A stretch of 64,000 nucleotides of DNA from Setoptus koraiensis (taxonomy: Eukaryota > Arthropoda): contig CM106586.1 of the NCBI GenBank assembly GCA_048013815.1, positions 3,224,001 through 3,288,000 of the forward strand, in the 5' to 3' direction. Position numbers and translations under genes: made by a program. Shown here piece after piece: positions 10,716-21,690 of this stretch; position 1 is the stretch's first letter, and each line of letters starts with the position of its first letter. Under the pieces are notes generated by a model. The model made no database searches, was not told where the DNA came from, and worked only from the letters and a program-made list of their open reading frames with translations.

Positions 10716-13381
10716 ATGATGCCAGCGCAATCCAAAGATCGCAAAACAACATCAAAAACCACGGCTCCCCATCGGCTTCATCATGGCCAGCGCCGTGCTG
10801 GTGCTGCCCGCAAAGGAGCCAATGGAATGGGCCAAATAATTACTATTGCATCGGCCATCTCATCACCTCTGATTTTTGTTTGTTTTATGTTATTCGACTA
10901 CTCACTAGCACAACAATATCCATATTATTACCAGCGACAACAGCAGCAACAACAGCCATACCAGCAACGCCAATCCAACAATAATCGCTTATATGACCAA
11001 CTTAACGAACCGAGAACAAGTGCCTTCAATCTGGGACCAGAGGCCAACTATGCTCAACAGCATCACAGGCAACAACTGGACAGGAACAGTCAGATTCTCA
11101 GCCAGCAGCGATCCATGCTGGCCCAACCACAAGCCAGCCAGCATGCAATGATGCTGCTCAATAGCAACAGCAACAACAATAATAATAATCGACAGCCACA
11201 ACAAACGACAGATAACAGTTACAGTAATAACAATAGTCCATCAGCTAGCTTCAACAACAACAACCTTCCGCCTAGCTCGGCCGCCATCACTGCCATTAAC
11301 TTTAATAATCAACAACAAAACGGCCAAAATATTGCTGATAGTTCGGCGTTGTCGTCTAGCCAACATTCACATTCCACTGCTAATGGCAATATAGACTGCT
11401 CAGACAGACTATGTTACGGTCTGCCGATGGGCTGCACTCCGCCTCAGTTATCCTCATTGAACAATCATAATGTGGGCCTTGTTACACAACCGTCAAACGA
11501 TGAATCGTGTTCGGCTTGGATTACTGCAAAACAAATTGTTGACAATAATCGCCCTGTTGCTAGAGATATCTTAATTGAGCTTAACGCTAAAGCGAGCTCA
11601 GCGAATAGTTGGGCTGCAGTTGGTTTCTCAGACAATGGACGCATGAAAGGTTTTGCTTTTGATTGTATACATAATCGCGACGCTGAAGATCAGGCCAATG
11701 TTGTCACTATTAGACATAGTTTTAATCTGCCTGGTATCTATCAAAATGTTCCTGCCACTGTTTTGAATGGCTTTAAGCCGCTTAGAAGTACCATAGAGAA
11801 CGGTTATTACGGGTGCCGTTGGATTGTTGAATCGGCCATTGAGTTCAGTTATGTTGCACCTAATGGCACCACACAAGTTCGTCGAGAGGATCTCGGCTAC
11901 AAAAACTATCACATACTAATGGCCACCGGAGAATTTGAGTCCGGATCAAACAGTAAGCACCTATATATATCGATGCTATCTGATCCTACTTATCAATCTT
12001 ATAATCAGCATACTAATTGACCGATTGCGTTAATTTATTCCATTACAAAACACCTTACAACAACAAAAAAGCCAAAGCTCCTCATTCCGATCGAGTTAGC
12101 TCTTTTGCGCCAGTTAGTTTGGCTCAGTTCGGTCAACTTAAGTCAACAGCTTCTCACATTTTAGTTAGAATTCACGGTGAGCATCTTCCCTAGCTCGTCG
12201 TTGAGTAAAATTATCTTATCCTTTAATCAATCTTATCAGCGACAAATGATAAGTCAACTCAGGAGCAAACTTTAAGCGTACAATGTTTGCACTGTGTCAT
12301 AACTGTATCGTTGATAAGCTCGAATAGAAAGGCTCACAACCATCTAACTACTTTCATTTACTATCTAATGTTATGTTGCTAATTAGGTTCATTGATGGTC
12401 ATAATATGGGCTGGTTTGGTTACCTCATCTATAATCATTGCTCGCTACTATAAAAATGAATGGGCAAATTCAAAATTGAACGATATAGCTTTATGGTTTG
12501 TTATACATCGAACCTTAATGTTGACCGCCTGGTTTGGCAGTATCATTGCGGTGATATTCGCCTATATGTACACTGAGACTTACCACCCTGTGCGTATCAC
12601 TTATCTCATAACCAATGAGCAGCTTATTATTATATAAGTTGTCCTGTTCTAGACACGCTTCGGGAAGTTTTCACTAACTTATCATTCCTACAATGTATAC
12701 TTTTTAGGGTGTTCATCAACTTTGCGGAACGACATGTCTGTTACTTTCCACTCTGCAAGTCGTTGGTGGCCTTTTAAGACCGTCACTTGAGTCCAGTAAG
12801 AGAGCTTTTTTTAATTGGGCGCATTTCATTTCCGGAAACTTGGCTCACACTTTTGGGAGTAAGTATAACAAATTTAACTCACATTAAGATTAGACTCTTA
12901 AACATATTGTGTTAGTAACAGAATATTCTACTTTTGGTTTTCCAGTGATCTGCCTTATATCAGCATCGTTTCTAGCACCTGCCCATCTACCAGCAGCTTA
13001 TCTGTGGGTAGTAGTTGCATTTATCGCAACTTATGCAATAGTTCATATTATCATGACTATACACCAATACGTTATGCATAAGTCCTCAAGTAAGTCCTCA
13101 ACTATTTACACCGATCTAACCTCATCTATGACGTACATACATTCAACAATTACCTAATAATCTTATCATATTCTATATCAAATTGAAAAGAAATCTCAAT
13201 AACACCAATGAATGACCTCAACTCTAATTCTTCAACTACATATACCTCTGGAGCTGTTGCTGATTCATACTCAAAGGGTGTTAGCAGCCCTTTCAGACAG
13301 TTTATGCTTGGAATATTTGTCACTCTGGCTATTATTTTTGTCTGCCTTCTCGTTATTCTCATATCGAATAAGCCAAATTGA
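10716..13381 (+). CDS. FRRS1-like: DOMON plus cytochrome b561 membrane protein (ferric-chelate reductase 1-like)
   Basis: Predicted transmembrane haem b protein that passes electrons across a membrane, probably to ferric or cupric substrates. My exon model is 10716-11952, 12114-12176 (acceptor uncertain), 12387-12589, 12708-12858, 12946-13089 and 13191-13381. Phases agree throughout, giving about 662 residues. Residues near 35-65 hold a hydrophobic segment (IITIASAISSPLIFVCFMLF) that could be a signal peptide. A long Gln/Asn-rich region follows. The DOMON domain runs from about CSDRLCYGLPMGC to HILMATGEFESG. The b561 domain keeps likely haem histidines in RIHGSLM (made only by including the small second exon), FVIHRTLML, GVHQLCG and NWAHFISG. 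A final helix, FMLGIFVTLAIIFVCLLVILI, ends the protein. Vertebrate FRRS1 and the fly homologue carry an N-terminal Reeler domain; I see none, only the Gln/Asn tract. A poly(A) signal lies at 13451-13456. Confidence 0.85.
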
Positions 13382-13506
13382 GAAAAGGAATTCCTAGTAG
13401 TCAATAATTTTCAAAAAATATACTTAAACAATCTAGTCCACAAACGTATAAATAAAGTTTTAAAACGGAAGTATATTAATAACTTTCAGCTTCATTTATC
13501 AATCTA

Positions 13507-14550
13507 TTATTCTGGTAAAGTCGATATCAGTCTGTAAGTGAACAATCCAAGTGCAAATGAACAACCAAGCTTCATTTCTTGACTCACACTTAGTAATGTC
13601 GTTAGCTGTGTCATCAGTGTCATGGACTGCGAGTCAACGTTTTGAGGATCCAACGTTGGAACTCTTGATTTTTTACATGAATCATGGTCTGCTGTCGATG
13701 GCAAAAAAAGTATAATGACGCAAATTATTGCGCATATTGTGCAAACTATGATAACAAGAAATATTAGGGAGTGGAATGGAAAGAAAAACAATGTAATTAA
13801 TTTAGTAACAAAAATTTACGACAAAGGGAAATATTTCGCAAGGTGGTCGAAGGTGAAATGTTCTAAACGTAAATTATGTCTCAAGTCTTACCTAAATTTA
13901 CATTAGACTTGTCCTGAACTCTGTCAATATGGCTACGGGCAGTATTCTGACTGGTAGCTAATCTCGGATTTATAAAAGCTCTTTGGACTGGCCCTGTAAG
14001 TTGTGGAGGTTTAGGAGTTTTTGTTTTGGTTTTTGCTAGCTTCTCTTCAGATCCAGCGATGGAGCTATTTTGATTTTCTAGTAATTCAGCATCAGTGCAC
14101 CAGAGAACCCGTACCGCTTTACTCCCACGTAAACTTCCTATCTGGAGTGATACTCTGAAATGGTCGATTACTTGGGGTTCTTCGTAAGCATCCGGCAATT
14201 CGTCAATACTCTCTTGAAGCAACCTTATAGCTCTGTGAGGGATGAATGAAACATGTTAGTAGGCGCCAGTAAAGATGTCTATGTAGTAAAAATGGGGAAA
14301 AAAATTATAATAAATGAAGTACTCACACATCCATACATCTTCTAGGTTTAATTACACCTTTGGTTATATTCACATCAAATCTGTTTGGACTAGTGGTGAG
14401 TAGTTTGAATTGAGCTTCGCTTTCGTATGGATTATAAATGGTGACTAACGACCTTCGTTTGTTTAAGGCGAATACCAGATCTACTGGCGATACAAATACT
14501 GGCAGCTCGACTCGTGATGTATCATCGTAAGTCCGACTTGAGGTGCTCAT
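13507..14550 (-). CDS. MOSPD1-like: MSP-domain membrane protein, MOSPD1/MOSPD3 type
   Basis: Small ER-type tail-anchored protein with a major sperm protein (VAP-like) domain, a fold that binds FFAT-type peptides at membrane contact sites. Exons 14550-14327, 14232-13892 and 13745-13507 use good splice sites, and phases 2, 1 and 0 join to 267 residues. The MSP domain starts at ELPVFVSPVDLVFALNKRRS and continues with TIYNPYESEAQFKLL, TTSPNRFDV and IKPRRCMDV, then DHFRVSLQIGSL after the first intron. This order and wording match MOSPD1. A Lys/Pro-rich linker follows. Two hydrophobic C-terminal segments (VCTICAIICVIILFLP and LGCSFALGLFTYRLI) fit the two helices of MOSPD1/3. The gene is convergent with the FRRS1-like gene; only about 50 bases separate the neighbour's poly(A) signal from this stop codon. 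Choosing between MOSPD1 and MOSPD3 is not possible by eye. Confidence 0.88.
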
Positions 14551-15445
14551 CCTAGATCGTCAAAGAGATGTACCAATGATCAAGATTAATGAATAATAGT
14601 AGTCTAATAAGTGCGTTTATGTATTGGATCATCAAAAGCTCTTTTCCTTTAAATCCGTGTACTATATAGCATTGAATGGTTTGATTTCCTTTATGTTATG
14701 ATGCAAGAAATAGATGAAATGCATAGGATTCATGACCCTGAATAGCGGTCTAGGCGGCACGAAAGTACAATTGCATTTGTTGTTCTGGTGATTCGTGCCT
14801 TAATTCGCATAAGTTCAACTTTACATGTCGGTGGCTATCTATGCGGAATAGATAACAATAAATATATCAATCATATTATGATAATGTATAAGTTGTCGAA
14901 TCCTCTATGTTAATTTACTATCAATTAGTAAACATAAGGAGCCTATTTTAAGCCTAGTTATAATACAGGTTGTTTTATAGTGTTATATATATATATATAT
15001 ATATAATTCTACGCACTGGATAGTTTAAAATAATGCATGAGAACTGTATTTTATATAGTAAATATTGTACAATGTTGTCGTATATATTTTTACAAAGAAA
15101 GTGTCTCTCGGAGAAACATGTTTTTGCTCGTCGGGATATCGTCACTGTTATCAGTTCTTTGTGCCTTGTTTGTTTGTTTGTAAAACAACGCACAATGAAA
15201 AAACACGCAATTCTCTGATCACAACAACAACAACAACACAGCCAGAGGCATCAGCTGTTAGTTAGTCTACGCATGAGCAGGTCTTTGTTGTGTTTCGAAA
15301 CTTGAGAGACTGGCGCCGCATTCAAATTCGATTTGAACAGTTTTCAATGAACAGTATGATGATTCCACACCAGAAGTCACCCCTATTTCCCGTTCATCGC
15401 GGCACAAATGATGACATTTCCTCATGCGACGTCCACCTGTACAGT
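14551..15445. other. intergenic, with a TA microsatellite
   Basis: No gene seen. AT-rich DNA with a (TA)n run of about 11 units near 14983-15005 and an ACA trinucleotide run near 15224-15239. The promoter of the MOSPD1-like gene should lie at the left end. Confidence 0.45.
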
Positions 15446-15750
15446 TAGAGATGGTCCAAATATGCTGAATCGCGGTTTACGTCCCGGGGATTGGGCTGTT
15501 CCGCGACTTTTTCGCGACCCTACCGCGACCTCCGCGGTTCTTCGGCGCGGAACTCCGCGAAAGCAGGAAAGACACCCCAGATCACTTCCAATCAATCGAA
15601 TGACTTTGGTTTAATCATCAATTTTTAGTACATTCACTTAATTTTGCTCTCGTGGCTCTCCACGAGTTATGCGATAAGAGGACCGCGGATCGAAAACCCA
15701 CGAAGAATTTCTACCGCGGTATTTTCCGCGATCCAGCATGGGTCCAAATG
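15446..15750. mobile_element. non-autonomous DNA transposon remnant, hAT-like
   Basis: A GC-rich island in AT-rich DNA. It begins TAGAGATGGTCCAAATATGC, which resembles hAT-superfamily ends, and is packed with at least seven CCGCG-type motifs (for example near 15517, 15530, 15680, 15713 and 15726), as in hAT subterminal transposase-binding repeats. Positions 15461-15475 (TATGCTGAATCGCGG) and 15726-15740 form an inverted repeat matching at 13 of 15 positions. Immediately outside both arms is the direct repeat GGTCCAAA (15453-15460 and 15741-15748). Two readings are possible: a short element with 15-bp inverted ends and an 8-bp target duplication, or a rearranged hAT end pair. No transposase frame is present. 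The family call is inferred. Confidence 0.5.
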
Positions 15751-15885
15751 TGCAACTGGCTTTCATATGCGAAATTGCACGCACACACATTATTATTTCA
15801 CTAAAACCCATAGAAAAGCAAGACAGATTTATATTGATACACTCACATGTTGTTGAATACTGAAAACCTCATTTGTTTAACTTAG

Positions 15886-16538
15886 GATGTTTCACTCACG
15901 TAACACTAGCCGAAAATAAGCCGGCAAGCATACTCATAGCACCAAAGAATCAAATTGTCATCGAGAAGAGCGTGGCCAGGCTCTGGTGCAGTGCCGATGG
16001 AGACCCCAAGCCAAGTGTCACTTAGCTCAAAGACGGCAAACCCCTAAATAAGAAGAGAATAGCCACGGTTAAATATGAAAACAGCATCTTACTCAGGCTT
16101 GAGCCGGTCAGACGTTATCGCGACGAGGGCACCTATGAGTGTCTTGCCGAAAACAGTCATGGCGATCCGGTTAAAGCGGCCGCCGATGTTAAAGTTATCG
16201 CAGAGGGGAGGCGTGGATTTTCCAATATTGTTGCACAAAGCCCAGAATCTGTCACTGTTGAAATGGAACAAATGGCCACACTCATGTGCAAAGTAGAAGG
16301 TACACCCGAGCCAGAAATTACTTGGTTAAAAAACTCATTGCCAATAGAAATTTTAGACAAACTCAATCTAGAGACCTCGTTCTACAATGGTACTGCCTAT
16401 TTGAAAATAACAAATGCCACTGACAACGAAAAGGGTGTCTACGAGTGTATGGCTTACAATTCCGTTGGTGCCGCTGTCTCCAACATCACCACTGAGCATG
16501 TTAAAGTTAGAACTGTTTCAGCGTTCTTCATGAAGTGA
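15886..16538 (+). pseudogene. LAR-type receptor phosphatase Ig1-Ig2 fragment with an internal stop
   Basis: One frame from about 15921 to 16538 encodes two immunoglobulin domains strongly reminiscent of LAR-family receptor protein tyrosine phosphatases. Ig1 reads ILIAPKNQIVIEKSVARLWC, then RLEPVRRYRDEGTYECLAEN. Ig2 reads TLMCKVEGTPEPEITWLKN, then DNEKGVYECMAYNSVG and a closing VKVR. In the intact family this part sits at the extracellular N-terminus. Here a TAG at 16023-16025 stands where Ig1 should have its core tryptophan (SVT-stop-LKDGK). The frame then ends at 16536, shortly after Ig2. There is no signal peptide, fibronectin, membrane or phosphatase sequence nearby. The two domains share one uninterrupted frame, so a retrocopied or duplicated piece is likely. 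The possible acceptor TTAG at 15882-15885 leaves an exon-duplication origin open. The other cysteines and tryptophan are preserved, so the decay looks recent. Confidence 0.75.
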
Positions 16539-18209
16539 TCGCAGCTCGTGCCTGAACACCTTTGTGGGCGCTAATTTTGAGGCCCTGTATGGGTCATTTG
16601 CGCCAATCCTGTTGTTGAACAAAATTGGCGCAGATAACCTAACAAAATTGTTGTCTCGCCGATTTGTGACCATTTAACGAAAAATATAAAAGTTATGCAT
16701 TCGACTGAAATATCTGTTTATTTGCTCTTTGGAGATGTCAAGAAAGGTTAGTTTCGTGTGAGGTGAAGCTGGTTCAGAGCCGTGTTAGTGTATTAAATTT
16801 TTTCAATAATCCTTCTGAAATCAGGTATAGATGGCTATGTTGTGCATAGCTATCTCTCGCATTCAGTAGCTCCATCATAGATAAGCATCAGTCGATTAGT
16901 GACAAGCAGCAAAACTAACGAATCTGACATGTGATTAATCAGTGCCAGATTAGCTGGCTGATATTAGAGCTAAATGTTTATCAACAGCGAGTACATACTC
17001 CTGCGATGCCTAGCTATTTTATGACGATACCTTCAGACTCTGCCGAAGAGTCAGAGCTTTTTGAGTCAGATATAGAAATAGACTGCGTTAGTGTCAACGA
17101 GCAATACAGATGGCTGCCACTTGCATAATAAAATATCAACCCATCATACATCCACTGGAGTGAGTACAGGCAAAGTTTTTGCCGCAAAACAACTCGTGCT
17201 TACAATATCGACATGTTTCATATGACTCACAACTCGTCAGACTGGGAGAATAGCGCTAATCACATCGTGTCGATGACATATCTAACAAATCTGCAGTGGC
17301 TGTACATTATGGCTAAATGACATTCAAAAGCAGCTCAAGTTGTTGCTCGTTAGGAAACACTGACTATTCAATCTCATCGACAATGCACATATCTGATGGC
17401 ATATAAATATAAATTTTGTTTACAGTTGCTAGGTTATATATTGTCTACTGCAACAATACTGCACCCTAGACACAATAAGGCACATTGTTGCAAGTAAGTC
17501 ATGATTATGTAATGTCATTGTCTCAGTTTCTTGTGGACATCTCATGAATGAGGCTATGAAAGTCACTAGTTCGCTTACAATTACTGAAAGTTGTCTAATA
17601 TATTACAGATCTCTTTGTGGGTTGAATCTATTGTGAGAGTTACTCTTGCAAGTGGTCCGTGTTACCTGAGATATTTTATGTTCCCATCAATAAAGATGGT
17701 ATTTGATCATAAAATAATAATAAAATCTCTGTAACGAAGAATGTTCGTAGGAGTTAAAAATAACCTGTTGCAGTTGTCGCTATGCTGTCAATGAATTAGT
17801 AGTGCTTGCGACACTTCCACATGATGGTCCAAAGGGGAGGGGGGAAGAGCATAGATACAACAGTGAGATTAGTCAATTGTCCTACTGTGAGCGGCACTCG
17901 TTTGCGCTAAAAAGAACGATTGCATTAGACATTACATGTTATGCAACATAACTGGTAGTGACAAAACAACAGGTGGAATAAGCAAAACGAGGTGGCGGAG
18001 TGGATAATCCGAGTCCAACGATAATCACCACACTGTTAACTGATTTTAAATTATAAGATAAATCTCCAAGTTTGAACTGGACTGTTTCCCCACACCTGGG
18101 GACTGAACTCTGATAATCCTCAGGCGTACCCAATGGTCAGTAGCAAAACTAGGATTAATTGTATGAAGCGACACAAATTTCATGACTATTGAAACACTTC
18201 GAGAAGGCA
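16539..18209. other. intergenic region upstream of the helicase cluster
   Basis: No gene is supported in about 1.7 kb. Short open frames (for example 16931-17128) lack recognisable content. The last 60 to 100 bases before 18210 share words with the region before the second helicase gene (GGTCAGT, then CATGACTATTG), so the duplicated unit includes some upstream sequence. Confidence 0.45.
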
Positions 18210-20288
18210 ATGGATCGCAGAAAACAGGCAGAACTAAAGAAAAGCTTATTGTTTTATGAGCCTTGGTGTCAATGGCACTTGGACGATTGTGTCCAAGATG
18301 AATCTTATGTGGACTGGGCCAGGTATCCAGGCAATGAATGTGAAAATGTTTCACATGCATGGTTTGCACTAAGCAAAAACATGTCCAGGAACATAGCGCA
18401 CGAAGACCTGCTCTTGCTTAATTTTATAGACAGACGAAATGGAAATAAAGTGGTGATAAGAGGCACAGTTCAAGCAATCAATGATAATCCTGTTGGTATT
18501 CCTGTCTCCCATGAAAGGTCGTCTGTGATACTGCTTAAATTTCTGGATAAATCTAATATATATTTACTAAGCGAATCAGATGATGTAACTATCATTAATA
18601 TAGGCTTGTATGCCAGCTACAGGAAGCAATTAGACAATCTTACGAAGGTAGTCATGAAATTGGCACAAGATCGTTTGTTGTGCAAAGTTTTTATGCAAAA
18701 CGGACGCAAGTTATATCACAATGAGCTGGTTTCAAAAAATAGAATAAAAAATGCCTCTGTTGTCCCGGAATTCCATCGTGATTGCAATGAAAGCCAAAGA
18801 GATGTAATTGGTCGAGCCATCAACAACAGAATAACATTGGTTAAGGGGCCGCCTGGCACAGGTAAAACGTTCACCTCGGCTGTGGTAGTACACAACTTGA
18901 ACAGAACTAAGAAAAAGGGCTCAAAAATACTTATCTGCACCTCAAGCAATGTGGCACTCGACAATATAGCTATCAAGATACTGGAACTCTATGGTGAGCT
19001 CAGAGTTGTCAGAGTTCGATCCCTCAAAGCACAGCAGAGTAATACAACGGAGTTGGTCGAGCAACTGTATTTGGACGATATATTGATGAGCGAGAAGGGC
19101 GAACCTTTTGAAAGCTATCGACTTTTACTAGCGGAAGAATACAAGAGACTCGGTGATTTGGTGCGATTGGAGAAAAGTCGTGAATTGAGGGAGCTGGAAA
19201 AGAGATGCGAGCGTACAATTCTGAATAGAGCTGACGTTATATGCACCACTTGTAGTGGTGCGTCACGACTATTCAGACTCTTTGAAGAATCGTTGGAGAT
19301 AGATTCGTTGGTTATTGACGAATGCAGTCAAGTCGCTCTACCAGAGGCTCTACTACCTGTTATTTTTTGTCCCAGGAGGGTTGTTGTTGTTGGTGATGAT
19401 CAGCAATTAGGTGTTGTGATCCAAGATGAAGTGAGGAACAGTTTCCCCCAATACTCAAATCAACGTCTATCATTATTTGAACTGTTGAAGAAAAGGGGCC
19501 TAAAGTCAATGCTTCTTGACACTCAATATAGAATGCACCCCATCTTGGTTGAGTTCCCCAATAAAATGTTCTATAACAAAGAAATCAAAAATGGCATTGG
19601 GCCCGAAGATAGAAAGTGGCCGCATGTTAATATTAAATCTCCCTTCCCCAAACAAGATGTGCCACTATATTTTCACTGCCATAATCACCAAGAGAGCCGA
19701 AAGTTTAATTCCAATTCAGTGTTTAATGAAAAAGAAGCAGATATTGTTGCTGAAACGGTGAGGGTGCTACTGTCTAGAGGAATTAAAGGTGGTATGATCG
19801 GAGTAATAACACCTTATAAGGACCAGTGCAAAGAAATCGTAGTTAAGCTAAACAAAATGCGCGAAGACTTCAACAAATTCATCAGCAACAAGAGTAAAAA
19901 TGCCAGGAAGTCAAAAGCATGTCGGGAAAAAAAGAAATTCATAACTGATTCTGAACACATCGAAGTCGCAACCATTGACGCGTACCAAGGCAGAGAAAAA
20001 GATTACATCATCCTATCAATGGTGCGATCTTTGAAAGGAGGTTATATCGGATTTGTTGCTGATAAAAAAAGACTCAATGTTTCACTGACTCGAGCTAGAT
20101 TTGGTATGGTAATCATAGGTAATCCTTTAGTTCTTAGAAGAGAGAGATTATGGGAATTGTTGATTATTCACCTATCCAGCAAGCGTTTGCTCTATGATAA
20201 AGTCCTGACGGAGACTGGAAAAGGAATGGATTTGAATACGTACGAAAGGCTTCACAGTGTTATCGCAACACGTCGTACGTTCAACTAA
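18210..20288 (+). CDS. UPF1-like superfamily 1 RNA/DNA helicase, copy 1
   Basis: An intronless 692-residue frame carries the whole SF1B helicase core of the UPF1 group: Q-motif region FHRDCNESQRDVIGRAI, Walker A GPPGTGKT (residues 213-220), motif Ia ICTSSNVALDN, Walker B VIDECSQ, motif III VVGDDQQLG, motif IV TQYRMHP, ITPYKDQCK, motif V ATIDAYQGREKDYIILS and motif VI RRLNVSLTRARFG. Before Walker A, a domain beginning SLLFYEPWCQWHLDDC resembles the UPF1 1B region. The UPF1 cysteine/histidine-rich CH domain, which binds UPF2 and controls the helicase, is absent. UPF1 itself is about 1,100 residues, so this is a core-only relative. The start is the first in-frame ATG; it aligns with copy 2. Catalytic residues look intact, so activity is likely. 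Target and role are unknown; RNA decay, transposon control or antiviral defence are guesses. Confidence 0.9.
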   Translation: MDRRKQAELKKSLLFYEPWCQWHLDDCVQDESYVDWARYPGNECENVSHAWFALSKNMSRNIAHEDLLLLNFIDRRNGNKVVIRGTVQAINDNPVGIPVSHERSSVILLKFLDKSNIYLLSESDDVTIINIGLYASYRKQLDNLTKVVMKLAQDRLLCKVFMQNGRKLYHNELVSKNRIKNASVVPEFHRDCNESQRDVIGRAINNRITLVKGPPGTGKTFTSAVVVHNLNRTKKKGSKILICTSSNVALDNIAIKILELYGELRVVRVRSLKAQQSNTTELVEQLYLDDILMSEKGEPFESYRLLLAEEYKRLGDLVRLEKSRELRELEKRCERTILNRADVICTTCSGASRLFRLFEESLEIDSLVIDECSQVALPEALLPVIFCPRRVVVVGDDQQLGVVIQDEVRNSFPQYSNQRLSLFELLKKRGLKSMLLDTQYRMHPILVEFPNKMFYNKEIKNGIGPEDRKWPHVNIKSPFPKQDVPLYFHCHNHQESRKFNSNSVFNEKEADIVAETVRVLLSRGIKGGMIGVITPYKDQCKEIVVKLNKMREDFNKFISNKSKNARKSKACREKKKFITDSEHIEVATIDAYQGREKDYIILSMVRSLKGGYIGFVADKKRLNVSLTRARFGMVIIGNPLVLRRERLWELLIIHLSSKRLLYDKVLTETGKGMDLNTYERLHSVIATRRTFN

Positions 20289-20859
20289 CACTGTATGTGG
20301 GAAGGACGAATGACGAAGACAGCATTCGTGTCGATTTGCAGTTGACATGCTAAGATTTTCTCTAATTTATCGTTTCAATGTATCGATGACACTTTATAGC
20401 TGTCTCCACTCTCAATTGATTGGTCCATCAACATCAATCGACTGAAAGTAATTATCACCTAAGAATTGATGACAATAGCTGTTCAGTCTGTATCTCAAGT
20501 TCTGAATGGTCACTCGATGATGCAAATTTAACTAATGCAATATTTCTTGGTAAATTCTCACTCAGGCTAACATTCTACATCTAAGCGAAATACATGTTTA
20601 CGAACTTATCAAATCTTCTCTTTAAAAAGATTAACTTCCCAATTTGTGATACACCTTCCGCTATACCGATCTTTTGATTGTAGTTTAGCGTGGTCTGAGT
20701 CGATTGGCTAATTGAATATCTCGGGTGGCTACTGATGGAATGGGTGATTCGAGTACGAATCGGCATGTTGTTCACGCGTTATCGGCTGAAATCCATTGCG
20801 CATGGAGAGACGACAAGCGATTCAGCTAGTCTTAACATTGAACTCTTCTGACCAGAGTT

Positions 20860-21042
20860 TTGTATGAAGGCCTGCTTGTTAAACTTTCGTGGGAGCTCTT
20901 TTGCGTAACAAATCAAGCGTCCACACATCCTTGGTGCAAATGGCACAATCAAATCAATGATGAACCAATCACTTTCAGAGTTGCTACTTTATTACCAACT
21001 GTTTTGCTTGTGATGACCTATGATGGATATTCTTACGACTGA
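20860..21042 (+). pseudogene. possible relic of a UPF1-like helicase N-terminus
   Basis: Positions 20928-20946 are identical over 19 bases to 22976-22994 in helicase copy 2, in the same reading frame, and encode PWCKWH, the start of the 1B region. A 60-codon open frame surrounds it, but the flanking residues do not match the helicases convincingly. A heavily decayed duplicate is the simplest explanation; a short conversion tract or chance is possible. Confidence 0.35.
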
Positions 21043-21079
21043 ACAAATCTCTGCCGAAAGCTTGCGAAAGTGGCAGAAG

Positions 21080-21690
21080 GTCGAAAGTTTCGCCACTCTT
21101 TGCCGAACTATAAACCATTGTTAATTCTCTATGTCGTTCCTGCAAACATTATTCGACGGTGGTAAAAAGTTGCAATTGTCTAAACTTCTAGTGACCGTTC
21201 TAAACTGTCCCTACTGCAACCGGCAATAATGAACAGAAGGCTATAAAGATTGTCGCCGTTGGTGACATTACGGGCGCCTTGATGTTGATCGATGCTGATA
21301 TTGATTTCACGCGAAAAAACCTGTTATGATCGTTGATTATCCGAGGATTCCAAACGAATGAATCAAGTTTTTATCTAGATAATTCTAATGGGAACCCAGT
21401 TGAAATAAACGAGCCGATCTGCCACTGCCAACCACTTGTTAACTAAGGTCCACAAGTGTCTAGTCTGATCAATACAACTCGTCGGGACTTGTTAAACCAG
21501 CTAAATAGAAGTGAAGAGCTTCTACGTATAGTATTTAGTTCCACCACTCTCTGCCGGATTATGAACCAAAGCCTGCCGTTTATGCCGCACCTGTAAACAT
21601 TGGTAGCAACTAGTAGGAAGTCGCAATGTTTCGGCTGCGAGCATAAACAGGTCCTATCGGAACATCGCTTTAAAACTGTTTATAAGTTCT
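21080..21690 (+). repeat. diverged direct repeat between helicase copies 1 and 2
   Basis: About 21087-21215 and 21540-21670 share ordered words: CCACTCT(T/C)TGCCG followed by (C/A)TAT(A/G)AACCA, then a CCTG(C/T)AAACATT block, then an AA(A/G)(A/T)(A/C)G(T/C)TGCAAT-like block and TTTA/CTAAACTGT-like words. The spacing is about 455 bp. The first block translates similarly in both copies (HSLPNYKP and HSLPDYEP), hinting at an old coding repeat. I cannot assign a family. Confidence 0.45.

Noticed and set aside
18182-18209. upstream ATG or TTG starts for helicase copies 1 and 2
   Set aside because: The conserved upstream ATGACTATTG is out of frame, and TTG starts are unlikely in animals; the first in-frame ATG is chosen for each.
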